Of a stretch of DNA of 64,000 nucleotides, positions 55,903 to 64,000 are shown piece after piece (position 1 is the first letter of the stretch; each line of letters begins with the position of its first letter). Source of the DNA: Vibrio sp. 99-8-1 (lineage in GTDB: Bacteria > Pseudomonadota > Gammaproteobacteria > Enterobacterales > Vibrionaceae); the NCBI RefSeq assembly GCF_013114595.1, contig NZ_VTXE01000011.1:1-64000 (forward strand), read 5' to 3'. Made by a program: the position numbers and the translations under genes. The notes beneath the pieces were generated by a model, which was not told the DNA's origin, did not search any database, and saw only the letters and a program-made list of their open reading frames with translations.

Positions 55903-57006
55903 ATGACACCATTAAGAAAGTACGAAAGCGATCTACGTGAATTTAATTTTCAAATCGATACTGCTCAAAAAAATGCGGTAACCGCTTTAGATGCGCTTTA
56001 TCACGCTTATAAAGCGTATCTGGATGCCCCTGTGGCAAAGTTATCCACCATGCAGAAGCTGCTTGGGAAAAAAGTGGAGCAAGCTACCTTGCCTCAAGGG
56101 ATTTATATGTGGGGTGGAGTAGGGCGTGGTAAAACCTACTTAATGGATACGTTTTGCGAAACCTTACCGAATAGCCGTGTTATGCGGGTACATTTTCATC
56201 GCTTTATGCTTAGAGTGCATGATGAGCTAAAAACCGTTGGCGAAGTTTCAGACCCGTTGGAACATATAGCAGATATATTTACTGCTGAAGCCGACATTAT
56301 CTGTTTTGATGAGTTTTTTGTTTCAGATATAACAGATGCCATGATACTGGGGACGTTGTTCCAAGCACTATTTCAACGAGGAATTGTACTTGTTGCAACG
56401 TCGAATATTCCGCCGAAGGATCTGTATCGAAATGGTTTGCAAAGGGCACGTTTTTTACCTGCGATTGAACTTATAGAGCAGCACTGCCAAGTGATCAATG
56501 TTGATGGTGGCGTTGATTATCGTTTAAGAACATTAGAGCAAGCAGAAATTTACCACTCTCCTTTGGATCAATCCGCTACAGAAAACCTCGATAAATACTA
56601 CTCTCAACTGACTAGTGAGTGCAAAGTCGTTGCTCATTCAATCGAGATCAATCATCGAGATATTGCCATTAACAAAGCGTGTGATGGGGTTTTGTACGCG
56701 ACGTTTGCTCAGCTCTGTCAAACGGCCCGTAGCCAAAATGACTATATTGAGATCTCTCGCCTGTACCATACGGTACTTTTATCCGATGTGATTCAGATGA
56801 CAGCGACACAAGATGATGCAGCTCGTCGTTTTATCGCCTTAGTGGATGAGTTTTACGAACGAAATGTTAAGTTGATTATTTCGGCTGAAGTTGCGGCGCA
56901 AGAGCTTTATGATCAAGGTGGACTTACGTTTGAGTTTAAGCGTTGTCTGTCTCGCTTGGTTGAAATGCAAAGTCACGAGTATTTGGCTAAAGAGCACCTC
57001 GCCTAA
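55903..57006 (+). CDS. zapE: Cell-division ATPase ZapE (AFG1 family)
   Basis: A 367-residue ATPase with Walker A GGVGRGKTYLMD near residue 73 and Walker B ICFDEFFVSD near 133. This is the AFG1/ZapE pattern. ZapE acts at the division ring and is needed at high temperature or low oxygen in E. coli. The family's conserved RFLPAIELI segment is in the second half. The gene is divergent from zapG and precedes rplM-rpsI, with a weak hairpin (no T-run) near 57019-57050 after the stop. Confidence 0.94.
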   Translation: MTPLRKYESDLREFNFQIDTAQKNAVTALDALYHAYKAYLDAPVAKLSTMQKLLGKKVEQATLPQGIYMWGGVGRGKTYLMDTFCETLPNSRVMRVHFHRFMLRVHDELKTVGEVSDPLEHIADIFTAEADIICFDEFFVSDITDAMILGTLFQALFQRGIVLVATSNIPPKDLYRNGLQRARFLPAIELIEQHCQVINVDGGVDYRLRTLEQAEIYHSPLDQSATENLDKYYSQLTSECKVVAHSIEINHRDIAINKACDGVLYATFAQLCQTARSQNDYIEISRLYHTVLLSDVIQMTATQDDAARRFIALVDEFYERNVKLIISAEVAAQELYDQGGLTFEFKRCLSRLVEMQSHEYLAKEHLA

Positions 57007-57147
57007 TTATCGATAGAAGGGGAGTTAACTTGGTGATGGTTAGCTCTCCTTGGTGACTCTGCCCGGAGACATCTGTCCACTCCTTTATACTCAAGGACTC
57101 GATGTGAATTCTTAGAATGAATTATTTATAAATTTCCTTAAAAAATA

Positions 57148-57320
57148 GATGATTTTTCCCTCACACTTCTCTATAATCCTGCGACCCACCGTTACTGCAG
57201 GTCTATTTTTTTTAATATGACCGAGAGTGCCAACACTCGAAGGGGTGATGATATGGGCTCTTAGACAGTGGGAGCGAAAGCTCCTTAAGTGTAAAATTAA
57301 ATTAACGGGTTATTATTAGC
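57148..57320 (+). promoter_or_regulatory. rplM-rpsI promoter and structured leader
   Basis: A TATAAT -10 box (57172-57177) with a weak -35 (TTTTTC region near 57149) starts a leader of about 140 bases. It contains GAGTG-CCAA-CACTC (57225-57238) and GGAGC-GAAA-GCTCC (57271-57284, a GNRA-type loop), plus a CTGC/GCAG pairing just after the start. In E. coli the rplM leader is used by L13 for autogenous control; the hairpins here are good candidates for the same. The rest of 57007-57147 holds only the zapE 3' region. Confidence 0.6.
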
Positions 57321-57749
57321 ATGAAAACTTTCGTTGCTAAACCAGCTACAGTAAAACGTGACTGGTATGTTGTAGACGCTGAAGGTAAAACTCTTGGCCG
57401 TCTAGCAAGTGAAATTGCATCTCGCCTACGTGGCAAACATAAAGCTGAATACACTCCTCACGTTGACACTGGTGATTACATCATCGTTATCAATGCTGAG
57501 AAAGTTGCTGTAACAGGTAACAAGGCTAAAGGTAAAGTGTATTACCGTCACTCTGAGTTCCCTGGTGGTCTTAAATCAATTACGTTTGAAAAACTAATTG
57601 ATAAGAAACCAGAGATGGTTCTTGAGCTTGCTGTTAAAGGTATGTTACCACGTGGTCCTCTAGGCCGTGCAATGTACCGTAAGCTTAAAGTTTACGCTGG
57701 TGCTGAGCATAACCATATTGCTCAACAACCAACAGTACTAGACATCTAA
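57321..57749 (+). CDS. rplM: 50S ribosomal protein L13
   Basis: A 142-residue protein, the same length as E. coli L13, with the family start [20 protein letters not shown] and the conserved KMYYRHS-type and [10 protein letters not shown] segments. It is an early-assembly protein of the large subunit and in E. coli represses its own operon. The start lies after a structured leader. rpsI follows 15 bases downstream. Confidence 0.98.
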   Translation: MKTFVAKPATVKRDWYVVDAEGKTLGRLASEIASRLRGKHKAEYTPHVDTGDYIIVINAEKVAVTGNKAKGKVYYRHSEFPGGLKSITFEKLIDKKPEMVLELAVKGMLPRGPLGRAMYRKLKVYAGAEHNHIAQQPTVLDI

Positions 57750-58157
<408 letters not shown>

Positions 58158-58204
58158 TCTTTTCAAAGATTACGTTTCAGCTTTATTGCTGGATTGTGGA
58201 ATCA

Positions 58205-58230
58205 AAAGCTCGGTTTATACCGAGCTTTTT
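58205..58230 (+). terminator. Terminator after rplM-rpsI
   Basis: AAAGCTCGGT (58205-58214) pairs exactly with 58219-58228 around four bases and is followed by a run of T. Confidence 0.9.
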
Positions 58231-58510
58231 TGTATCTAAATATCAGAACATTTTGTAACAATCCCACCTTTTTTACATATTTATTTGATCAAGCTAATTA
58301 TTCAGAATCAAAAGATTACTCCGTTTTGGGCGACATTATTTTCATCCTATAAGTGTTTTTGTGAAGCGCTGAACGAATTTTTGTTATAAATGTTAACAAA
58401 AGGTGTCTTTTTACTTATTATTCACCGCTAAAAGTAGAATAAAATTAGTTTTGTTAGCCATGCCCTGTGAATAGAAAAAAATAAAGCAGAGCAAATGGGA
58501 GATATGTTGG
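58231..58510 (+). other. Non-coding AT-rich region upstream of petA
   Basis: No gene is visible here. It presumably holds the petABC promoter. AT-rich stretches such as TTTACTTATTATTCACC occur near 58410, but I see no box good enough to name. Confidence 0.4.
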
Positions 58511-59104
58511 ATGAGCAATGCGCCTTTAAACAGTGGACGTAGGCGCTTCTTAACTGCCACAACTGCGGTTGTTGGGGGTTTAGGAGCTGTCGCTGTCGCT
58601 GTTCCTTTTATTAAATCTTGGAACCCAAGTGAGAAAGCGAAAGCAGCGGGTGCCCCCGTTGAAGTCGATATCAGTAAGCTAGAAGAAGGTCAAATGGTTC
58701 GCGTCGAATGGCGTGGTAAACCTGTTTGGGTCGTTCGTCGAGCTGAATCAATAGTGAATGCGCTGAATGAGATTGATGGTGAACTACGTGATCCGTCATC
58801 TTCTGAAGAGCAACAACCCCTTTACGCACAAAATGCGTATCGTTCAATTAAACCAGAGTACTTTGTTGCTGTTGGTATTTGTACCCACCTTGGTTGTTCA
58901 CCAACCTATTTACCTGACAGTTTTAATGAACAGGTTCAAGGTGTTAAGTCTGGTTTCTTCTGCCCATGTCATGGCTCTAAATTTGATATGGCAGGCCGTG
59001 TGTTCCAGGGTGTACCTGCACCTTTGAACTTGGTTATACCAAAACACATGTATTTGAGTGATACAAGAATTGTGATTGGTGTAGATGAAGAGGGAGAAGC
59101 CTAA
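58511..59104 (+). CDS. petA: Ubiquinol-cytochrome c reductase, Rieske iron-sulfur subunit
   Basis: The 197-residue Rieske subunit of complex III. It starts with a twin-arginine-like leader (NSGRRRFL) and a membrane anchor (AVVGGLGAVAVAVPFI). The 2Fe-2S ligands are in CTHLGC and CPCHGS near residues 125-130 and 157-162, with the downstream FDMAGRVFQGVPAPLNL segment. The stop overlaps the petB start (TAATG), and the genes form one operon with petC. Sits between rpsI and sspA, a normal vibrio position. Confidence 0.97.
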   Translation: MSNAPLNSGRRRFLTATTAVVGGLGAVAVAVPFIKSWNPSEKAKAAGAPVEVDISKLEEGQMVRVEWRGKPVWVVRRAESIVNALNEIDGELRDPSSSEEQQPLYAQNAYRSIKPEYFVAVGICTHLGCSPTYLPDSFNEQVQGVKSGFFCPCHGSKFDMAGRVFQGVPAPLNLVIPKHMYLSDTRIVIGVDEEGEA

Positions 59105-60369
59105 TGCAAGCTCTAGCTGAATGGTTTGAAAAACGTCTGCCCATGATGAATGCTTATAAAAAGCATTTATCAGAATACCCAATGCCGAAGAACTTTAACT
59201 TTTGGTATTTATTTGGCTCGTTAGCGATGCTAGTACTGGTTAACCAACTGTTGACTGGTGTTTGGTTAACGATGAGCTATGAACCGTCTGGTGATGGCGC
59301 ATTCGCATCTGTAGAGTACATCATGCGTGATGTAGAGTATGGATGGTTGCTTCGTTACATGCACTCAACAGGCGCGTCAGCGTTCTTTGTTGTGGTGTAT
59401 CTGCATATGTTCCGTGGCTTTATTTACGGTTCATACCAAAAACCTCGTGAGCTGCTGTGGATCTTTGGTATGTTGATCTTCTTGGTGCTGATGGCTGAAG
59501 CGTTTATGGGCTATCTATTGCCATGGGGACAAATGTCATACTGGGGAGCGCAGGTAATTATCTCCTTATTTGGTGCCATCCCTGTTATCGGTGATGACCT
59601 GACATTATGGATTCGTGGCGACTATGTTATCTCTGGAGCGACACTCAACCGCTTCTTTGCATTACACGTTGTAGCCCTGCCTATTGTGTTGTTGCTTCTT
59701 GTGGTTTTACACATATTGGCACTGCATGAAGTCGGATCAAATAACCCTGATGGTATCGAAACCAAGCTGCCAAAAGGTAGCATGGGTGATGATTATGAGC
59801 CGCAATTTAAGTTCCATAAATACTACACCAAGAAGTATGACATCATCGATTCTATTCCTTTCCATCCTTATGGAACGGTAAAAGATCTGGTTGGTGTTGC
59901 AGGCTTCTTATTCTTGTTCTGTTACGTGTTATTCTTCAATCCAGAAATGGGAGGCTATTTCCTAGAGCCACCAAACTTTGAAGCAGCAAACCCGCTGAAA
60001 ACACCTGAACATATTGCGCCGGTTTGGTACTTTACGCCATTCTATGCCATCTTACGTGCCGTGCCTGATAAGCTATTAGGTGTTGTCGCTATGGGTGGTG
60101 CAATTGTTGTGTTGTTCCTACTTCCTTGGTTGGATCGCTGCAACGTACGTTCATATCGTTATCGTAGCAAGCTTCACTTAATTAACATTGTTCAATTCAC
60201 CGTGAGCTTTATTGCACTGGGTGTTCTAGGTGCACTGCCAGCAACAGATTTGTATACATGGCTAGCTCGTCTCTTTAGCTTAGGTTATTTCATGTTCTTT
60301 GTGCTGTTGTTTATTTACAGCAAATATGAAAAAACAAAACCATTACCAGAGAGGGTGACATTCAAATGA
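59104..60369 (+). CDS. petB: Ubiquinol-cytochrome c reductase, cytochrome b subunit
   Basis: The 421-residue membrane subunit of complex III, with eight or nine membrane helices. The quinol-site PEW-type motif reads APVWYF, and the four haem histidines lie in helices B and D (YMHSTGASAFFVVVYLHMFR and FFALHVVALPIVLLLLVVLH). The gene overlaps petA by one base and petC by four (ATGA). The long form with C-terminal helices is typical of proteobacterial cytochrome b. Confidence 0.97.
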   Translation: MQALAEWFEKRLPMMNAYKKHLSEYPMPKNFNFWYLFGSLAMLVLVNQLLTGVWLTMSYEPSGDGAFASVEYIMRDVEYGWLLRYMHSTGASAFFVVVYLHMFRGFIYGSYQKPRELLWIFGMLIFLVLMAEAFMGYLLPWGQMSYWGAQVIISLFGAIPVIGDDLTLWIRGDYVISGATLNRFFALHVVALPIVLLLLVVLHILALHEVGSNNPDGIETKLPKGSMGDDYEPQFKFHKYYTKKYDIIDSIPFHPYGTVKDLVGVAGFLFLFCYVLFFNPEMGGYFLEPPNFEAANPLKTPEHIAPVWYFTPFYAILRAVPDKLLGVVAMGGAIVVLFLLPWLDRCNVRSYRYRSKLHLINIVQFTVSFIALGVLGALPATDLYTWLARLFSLGYFMFFVLLFIYSKYEKTKPLPERVTFK

Positions 60370-61103
60370 AAAAGTGGATTGTAATACTATTTACTATGTT
60401 ACCTTCATTGGCATTTGCTGCCGGCGGTAACGTACATTTAGACAGTGCGAATAATGATTTAAGTGATAAAGCATCGTTGCAAAACGGCGCCAAGTTATTC
60501 ATGAACTACTGCTTTGGTTGTCACTCAACCCAGTATCAGCGCTTTCAACGAGTGGCGACGGATCTTGATATTCCGTTGGACCTGATGAAAGAGCACTTGG
60601 TGTTTGACCCTGAAGCGAAGATCGGCCAATTAATGGAAAATGCCATTCCAGATGAAGAAGCGGCTAAATGGTTTGGTGCTCCACCGCCTGATTTGACTTT
60701 GGTTGCAAGAGTGCGTGGCGCGGATTGGCTGTATACGTATCTACGAACTTTTTATACTGACCCAAGTAAAACATTTGGCGTAAATAACATTGTTTTCCCA
60801 AGTGTTGGTATGCCGCATGTTCTTGAAGAGCTGCAAGGTATTCCTACGCCAATTACTGAAGTTCAGGTAGTTGATGGTGTAGAGAAAACGGTTGTTGTTG
60901 GTATAGAAACGGATGGCAGTGGTGAGTTAAGTAGCAAAGAGTATGATATGGCAGTTCGTGACTTAGTGAACTTCCTAGAATACTCCGGAGATCCAGTCAA
61001 ACTAGAGCGTGAAGCACTGGGTTGGTGGGTAATGGCTTTCTTAGTTTTACTCACGATTGTTTTTGTACTGCTGAAGAAAGAGTATTGGCGTGATGTGCAT
61101 TAA
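60366..61103 (+). CDS. petC: Ubiquinol-cytochrome c reductase, cytochrome c1 subunit
   Basis: A 245-residue cytochrome c1: signal peptide ending near residue 19 (LPSLAFAAGG), haem motif CFGCH near 50-54, and a C-terminal membrane anchor (WWVMAFLVLLTIVFVLL). It accepts electrons from the Rieske centre and passes them to cytochrome c. Overlaps petB by four bases, and a strong terminator follows. Confidence 0.97.
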   Translation: MKKWIVILFTMLPSLAFAAGGNVHLDSANNDLSDKASLQNGAKLFMNYCFGCHSTQYQRFQRVATDLDIPLDLMKEHLVFDPEAKIGQLMENAIPDEEAAKWFGAPPPDLTLVARVRGADWLYTYLRTFYTDPSKTFGVNNIVFPSVGMPHVLEELQGIPTPITEVQVVDGVEKTVVVGIETDGSGELSSKEYDMAVRDLVNFLEYSGDPVKLEREALGWWVMAFLVLLTIVFVLLKKEYWRDVH

Positions 61104-61133
61104 ATATGCTATCATTCGGTGCTAATTTGTATG

Positions 61134-61165
61134 CAATGGAGGCAACTAGCCTCCATTGTTTTTTT
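61134..61165 (+). terminator. Terminator after petABC
   Basis: CAATGGAGGC (61134-61143) pairs perfectly with 61149-61158 around five bases, followed by TTTTTTT. It lies only 25 bases before the sspA start, so sspA transcription must begin within this short stretch or read through from the petC end. Confidence 0.9.
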
Positions 61166-61190
61166 GTTTGTAAGTGTACTGGAGGGCTCA

Positions 61191-61826
61191 ATGGCTGTAG
61201 CTGCCAATAAACGTTCTGTAATGACTCTTTTTTCAAGTGCCTCTGACTTATACAGTCACCAGGTGCGTATTGTTTTAGCGGAAAAAGGCGTAAGTGTTGA
61301 AGTGGAATTGGTTGATGATGCCAATTTGCCTAATGAGTTGATTGAGCTTAATCCTTATAAGTCAGTGCCTACTCTAATTGATCGTGAGCTTGCGTTATAC
61401 GACTCTAAAATCATTATGGAGTACTTGGATGAGCGTTTCCCGCATCCGCCGCTAATGCCTGTTTACCCTGTTGCTCGTGGTAACAGCCGTTTAATGATTT
61501 ACCGCATTGAACGTAACTGGTATACCCTTGCGAAAAAAATCGTAGAAGGCTCTGTTGAAGAAGCTGAATCTGCTCGTCAGAAGTTACGCAATGATCTTCT
61601 AACTTTAGCTCCTGTATTTGCAGAATACGAATACTTTATGAGTGAAGAGTTTAGCCTTATTGATTGTTACCTAGCTCCGCTATTATGGCGTTTACCGACA
61701 TTTGGTATTGAGTTGGTTGGACCGGGTTCAAAAGAGCTGAAAATTTACATGAACCGTGTGTTCGAACGTGATTCATTCCTTGCATCTTTAACAGAAGCAG
61801 AACGTGAGATGCGTTTGGTTCGTTAA
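61191..61826 (+). CDS. sspA: Stringent starvation protein A
   Basis: SspA binds RNA polymerase and supports stationary-phase and acid-stress genes. The 211-residue protein has the glutathione-transferase fold, beginning MAVAANKRSVMTLFSSASDLY, with the conserved NPYKSVPTLIDRE segment at about 50-62. The frame opens much further upstream at 61119, but GGAGGG before the ATG at 61191 and the family start decide it. It lies just after the petABC terminator and three bases before sspB, with which it is co-transcribed. Confidence 0.97.
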   Translation: MAVAANKRSVMTLFSSASDLYSHQVRIVLAEKGVSVEVELVDDANLPNELIELNPYKSVPTLIDRELALYDSKIIMEYLDERFPHPPLMPVYPVARGNSRLMIYRIERNWYTLAKKIVEGSVEEAESARQKLRNDLLTLAPVFAEYEYFMSEEFSLIDCYLAPLLWRLPTFGIELVGPGSKELKIYMNRVFERDSFLASLTEAEREMRLVR

Positions 61827-61829
61827 ATC

Positions 61830-62309
61830 ATGGAAATGAATGATATGACACCACGTCGTCCCTATTTATTAAGAGCCCATTATGAGTGGTTGGTTGATAA
61901 TGATTTAACCCCTCATTTGGTGGTTGATGCGGATTTGCCTGGAGTGCGAGTTCCGGATCAGTTTGTTCAAGATGGACAAATTATTCTTAATGTTGCCCCT
62001 CGAGCGGTGGGCAATTTTGAAATGGGGAATGAGACGGTTACTTTTAGTGCTCGTTTTGGCGGTCAGCCTCATTCTGTAATTGTTCCTTTATATGCTATTC
62101 AAGCGATCTATGCCCGTGAAAATGGTGCCGGTACAATGTTTGAACCTGAAGATGCTTATATGGTGGATTACGAGGAATTGGTGGATGACGACGCGATTAC
62201 GCCTGTCACGACATTTGGGTTAACGGTGGCTGATGATACAACTGAAGAAGTATCAGATGAAGCACCACCAAAACCGAAAGGCCGACCTAGCCTTAAAGTA
62301 GTCAAATAA
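61830..62309 (+). CDS. sspB: ClpXP adaptor SspB
   Basis: SspB delivers ssrA-tagged stalled proteins to ClpXP. The 159-residue protein has the substrate-binding domain starting MTPRRPYLLRAHYEWLVDN, then an acidic flexible linker, then the short C-terminal motif GRPSLKVVK that grips ClpX. Two upstream ATGs in frame (61830 and 61836) precede the conserved start near 61845, so the exact first residue is uncertain. A long linker is normal for the family. Confidence 0.95.
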   Translation: MEMNDMTPRRPYLLRAHYEWLVDNDLTPHLVVDADLPGVRVPDQFVQDGQIILNVAPRAVGNFEMGNETVTFSARFGGQPHSVIVPLYAIQAIYARENGAGTMFEPEDAYMVDYEELVDDDAITPVTTFGLTVADDTTEEVSDEAPPKPKGRPSLKVVK

Positions 62310-62314
62310 AAAAA

Positions 62315-62338
62315 AGCAGCCAATGGCTGCTTTTTTTT
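62315..62338 (+). terminator. Bidirectional terminator after sspAB
   Basis: AGCAGCC (62315-62321) and GGCTGCT (62325-62331) surround AAT, with A8 before and T8 after. Confidence 0.9.
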
Positions 62339-62355
62339 ATGCTTGGATATCAGGC

Positions 62356-63060
62356 TTATAGCCCGTCAACTTCTTCTGGCTCGATATAAGGAATAACCTC
62401 TTCGGTTGCCTCTGATTTGGTAACAGATTCTGTTGGTGCTGGTTGAGAGCTGTCTGGGCTCTCTTTCTCTTTCTTGTCTGCTTCCCCGTAATAAAAGGCT
62501 TTAACTACCTTTTTAACTCCAGAGATATTTCTTGCGACTTCAACCGCTTTCTCTGCGTGATAAGGAGACACAGACCCAACTAAGAAGACTTCACTATCTT
62601 CAGTGAATACCGATATCTTAAGATCTCGAAGTTCAGAGTCTGCGATCAACGCGGATTTAACCTTGGTGGTAATCCAAGTGTCGTTGCTAACATCGGTGAT
62701 AGAGAGTAACGGTTTTACCTTTAGCTGGTTATAGACAACTTTAACTCCCGATATTTTCCGCACTTCGCTCTCTAATGAATCTTTGTAATCTTGGCTTATG
62801 GCTTGTCCCATAAGTAGAGTATTTCCTTTAAAGGTACTTGCGGTGACACGCACATTAGTCTTAAACGGTGCTTTATTACCAAGTGCGTTTATTTGTAAGG
62901 AAATATCTTGATCATGCAAAAGCTCAGAGCTGCTCCGTGGATCTGTAACGAAGTAGGCGGCGGTTGCTGCACCAGCGCCTACCACAAGAACACCAGCACA
63001 ACCTGTTAGGTAAAGTGAGAAAAAAGAGACCAATATAATTTTAAATTTGTTTTTCATCAT
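62356..63060 (-). CDS. dolP: Outer-membrane BON-domain lipoprotein DolP
   Basis: A 234-residue lipoprotein (lipobox LTGC near residue 21) with two BON domains, at about 50-115 and 125-190, the plan of DolP/YraP, which binds anionic lipids and supports outer-membrane integrity. It is longer than E. coli DolP (191) by an acidic, Pro/Ser/Glu-rich tail of about 40 residues (KESPDSSQPAPTES then EEVIPYIEPEEVDGL). Two ATGs (63060 and 63057) fit; the first overlaps the diaA stop (TAATG), and the GGAG before it sits better with the second. Confidence 0.93.
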   Translation of the reverse strand: MMKNKFKIILVSFFSLYLTGCAGVLVVGAGAATAAYFVTDPRSSSELLHDQDISLQINALGNKAPFKTNVRVTASTFKGNTLLMGQAISQDYKDSLESEVRKISGVKVVYNQLKVKPLLSITDVSNDTWITTKVKSALIADSELRDLKISVFTEDSEVFLVGSVSPYHAEKAVEVARNISGVKKVVKAFYYGEADKKEKESPDSSQPAPTESVTKSEATEEVIPYIEPEEVDGL

Positions 63061-63650
63061 TACTCCTCGTGCGAGGGAAATAGAACTTGATCAATAAGGT
63101 CACACAAGCAGTGCAAGGTGACCATATGGACTTCGTGAATACGTGCTGTTCTTAGAGAAGGGATACGGATTTCTACATCATGTTCACCAAGTAGCCCTGC
63201 CATTTCGCCACCATCTTTTCCTGTTAACGCAATAATGGTCATATCTCTGCTTACAGCCGCTTCCATCGCTTTGACAATGTTTTGGCTATTACCACTGGTA
63301 GATATGGCGAGAAGTATGTCTCCTTCTTGGCCAAGCGCCCTTACTTGCTTAGAAAAGATTTGTTGATAGTCATAATCGTTTGCTACCGCAGTAAGGGTGG
63401 TATTGTCCGCGGTTAATGCCATCGCGGGCAGACTGGGTCTTTCAGTTTCAAAATGATTAAGTAAACAGGAGACAAATTGCTGAGAGTTTGCCGCAGATCC
63501 ACCATTCCCACAGCAAAGAATTTTGTTGCCATTTAGAAGAGTGGCAACCATCGCTTGTGCAGCGTGAGTAATGGCGTCCGGCAACGCCTCGGCGGCTGCA
63601 ATTTGGATCTGAATACTTTCAGTAAAACTGGCTTTAATGATGTCTTGCAT
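63060..63650 (-). CDS. diaA: DnaA initiator-associating protein DiaA (SIS domain)
   Basis: A 196-residue SIS-domain protein with the sugar-phosphate isomerase-like motifs [11 protein letters not shown] near residue 45 and [10 protein letters not shown] near 110. DiaA binds DnaA and helps timely replication initiation; it is close to the sedoheptulose isomerase GmhA, but the gene order with yraN and dolP decides for DiaA. The start at 63650 has AAGGATAAAC before it; the frame opens 11 codons earlier. Overlaps dolP. Confidence 0.93.
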   Translation of the reverse strand: MQDIIKASFTESIQIQIAAAEALPDAITHAAQAMVATLLNGNKILCCGNGGSAANSQQFVSCLLNHFETERPSLPAMALTADNTTLTAVANDYDYQQIFSKQVRALGQEGDILLAISTSGNSQNIVKAMEAAVSRDMTIIALTGKDGGEMAGLLGEHDVEIRIPSLRTARIHEVHMVTLHCLCDLIDQVLFPSHEE

Positions 63651-63652
63651 GT

Positions 63653-64000
63653 TTATCCTTCGGTGATCGCGTTTTTTATCCAATTGATGTCGTTTCCATG
63701 TTGATGAATTGCGACGACATCAAATCGAAATTCGGTAGAAATGGGTGATAATTTGTTTTTCTTTAACCAAATATGAGCCGCTTTTATTAGCTTGCTCGCT
63801 TTGTTCTTGGTGACAAACTCAGCGGCGTGTCCGTAGCTGAGGTGCTTTCTATACTTCACTTCCACAAAAACAATGCTTTGCTTATGCTGCATAATTAGGT
63901 CTATCTCACCTAATTTGCAGCAGAAGTTATTTTCTATAAACGTTAACCCATGATCCAACAAGTATCTCTTAGCAACTTGTTCGTATTGGTTACCTATCTC
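63653..64000 (-). CDS. yraN: YraN (UPF0102) nuclease-fold protein, cut by the window end
   Basis: 115 residues are visible of a UPF0102 protein with a restriction-endonuclease-like fold. [23 protein letters not shown] has the D and the ExK catalytic pattern of that fold. The frame does not start at the TTG near 63961: it continues open through [17 protein letters not shown], which matches the family, and leaves the window. The stop lies two bases before the diaA ATG. Function in the cell is not settled. Confidence 0.93.
   Translation of the reverse strand, partial: EIGNQYEQVAKRYLLDHGLTFIENNFCCKLGEIDLIMQHKQSIVFVEVKYRKHLSYGHAAEFVTKNKASKLIKAAHIWLKKNKLSPISTEFRFDVVAIHQHGNDINWIKNAITEG

Overview
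The window reads as chromosomal DNA of a Vibrio or a very close relative in the Vibrionaceae. Every long stretch of housekeeping genes follows the gammaproteobacterial order that E. coli also has: rpsU-dnaG-rpoD, tsaD, plsY-folB-uppP-cca, a ygiM-like SH3 gene, ygiF, glnE, hldE, tolC, nudF-yqiB-cpdA-yqiA-parE-parC, degS-degQ, zapG/zapE, rplM-rpsI, sspAB, and dolP-diaA-yraN. Vibrio-type traits include gspAB beside cca, the bc1 operon between rpsI and sspA, a Pit plus DUF47 pair, and yqeY inside the rpsU-dnaG operon. The species cannot be told from the sequence alone.

Layout. Bases 1-2363 are the edge of an accessory island: the first codons of a leftward gene, a helicase gene that has lost its front half, and about 540 bases of gene debris. 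They lie against the 3' end of a tRNA-Ile2(CAU) gene next to rpoD. From 2.4 to 11.0 kb the DNA is core: rpoD, dnaG, yqeY and rpsU leftward, tsaD rightward, plsY leftward, and folB-folK-uppP rightward. From 11.0 to 19.4 kb a catabolic or transport module is inserted between uppP and cca. It has a LysR regulator, a RidA protein, a ketoglutarate-semialdehyde-type dehydrogenase, a degenerate M19 dipeptidase-like protein, a BCCT transporter and two unrecognised proteins. Next come cca and gspAB. From 23.4 to 31.7 kb lies a second insertion: a small gene under a textbook LexA-controlled promoter, and a complete nosRZDFYL nitrous oxide reduction operon with an FNR-type site in front.

From 32 to 64 kb the DNA is core again: SH3 protein, Pit/DUF47, ygiF, K+ channel, MCP, glnE, hldE, tolC, nudF-yqiB-cpdA-yqiA-parE-parC, degS/degQ, zapG, zapE, rplM-rpsI, petABC, sspAB, dolP, diaA and yraN, which runs off the end.

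How it works together. The core blocks cover replication and transcription initiation, ribosome assembly, tRNA maturation, envelope and lipid-carrier synthesis, type II secretion assembly, chromosome decatenation, periplasmic quality control (sigma-E signalling) and aerobic electron transfer. The nos operon adds terminal N2O respiration when oxygen is scarce. The 11-19 kb module probably imports a zwitterionic compound and oxidises a semialdehyde product, but the substrate is unknown. The most promising leads for new biology are that module (above all its last two genes and the metal-ligand-depleted M19-like protein), the SOS-controlled 73-residue protein, and the island edge at the tRNA next to rpoD, which I believe is the site used by V. 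cholerae VSP-II.
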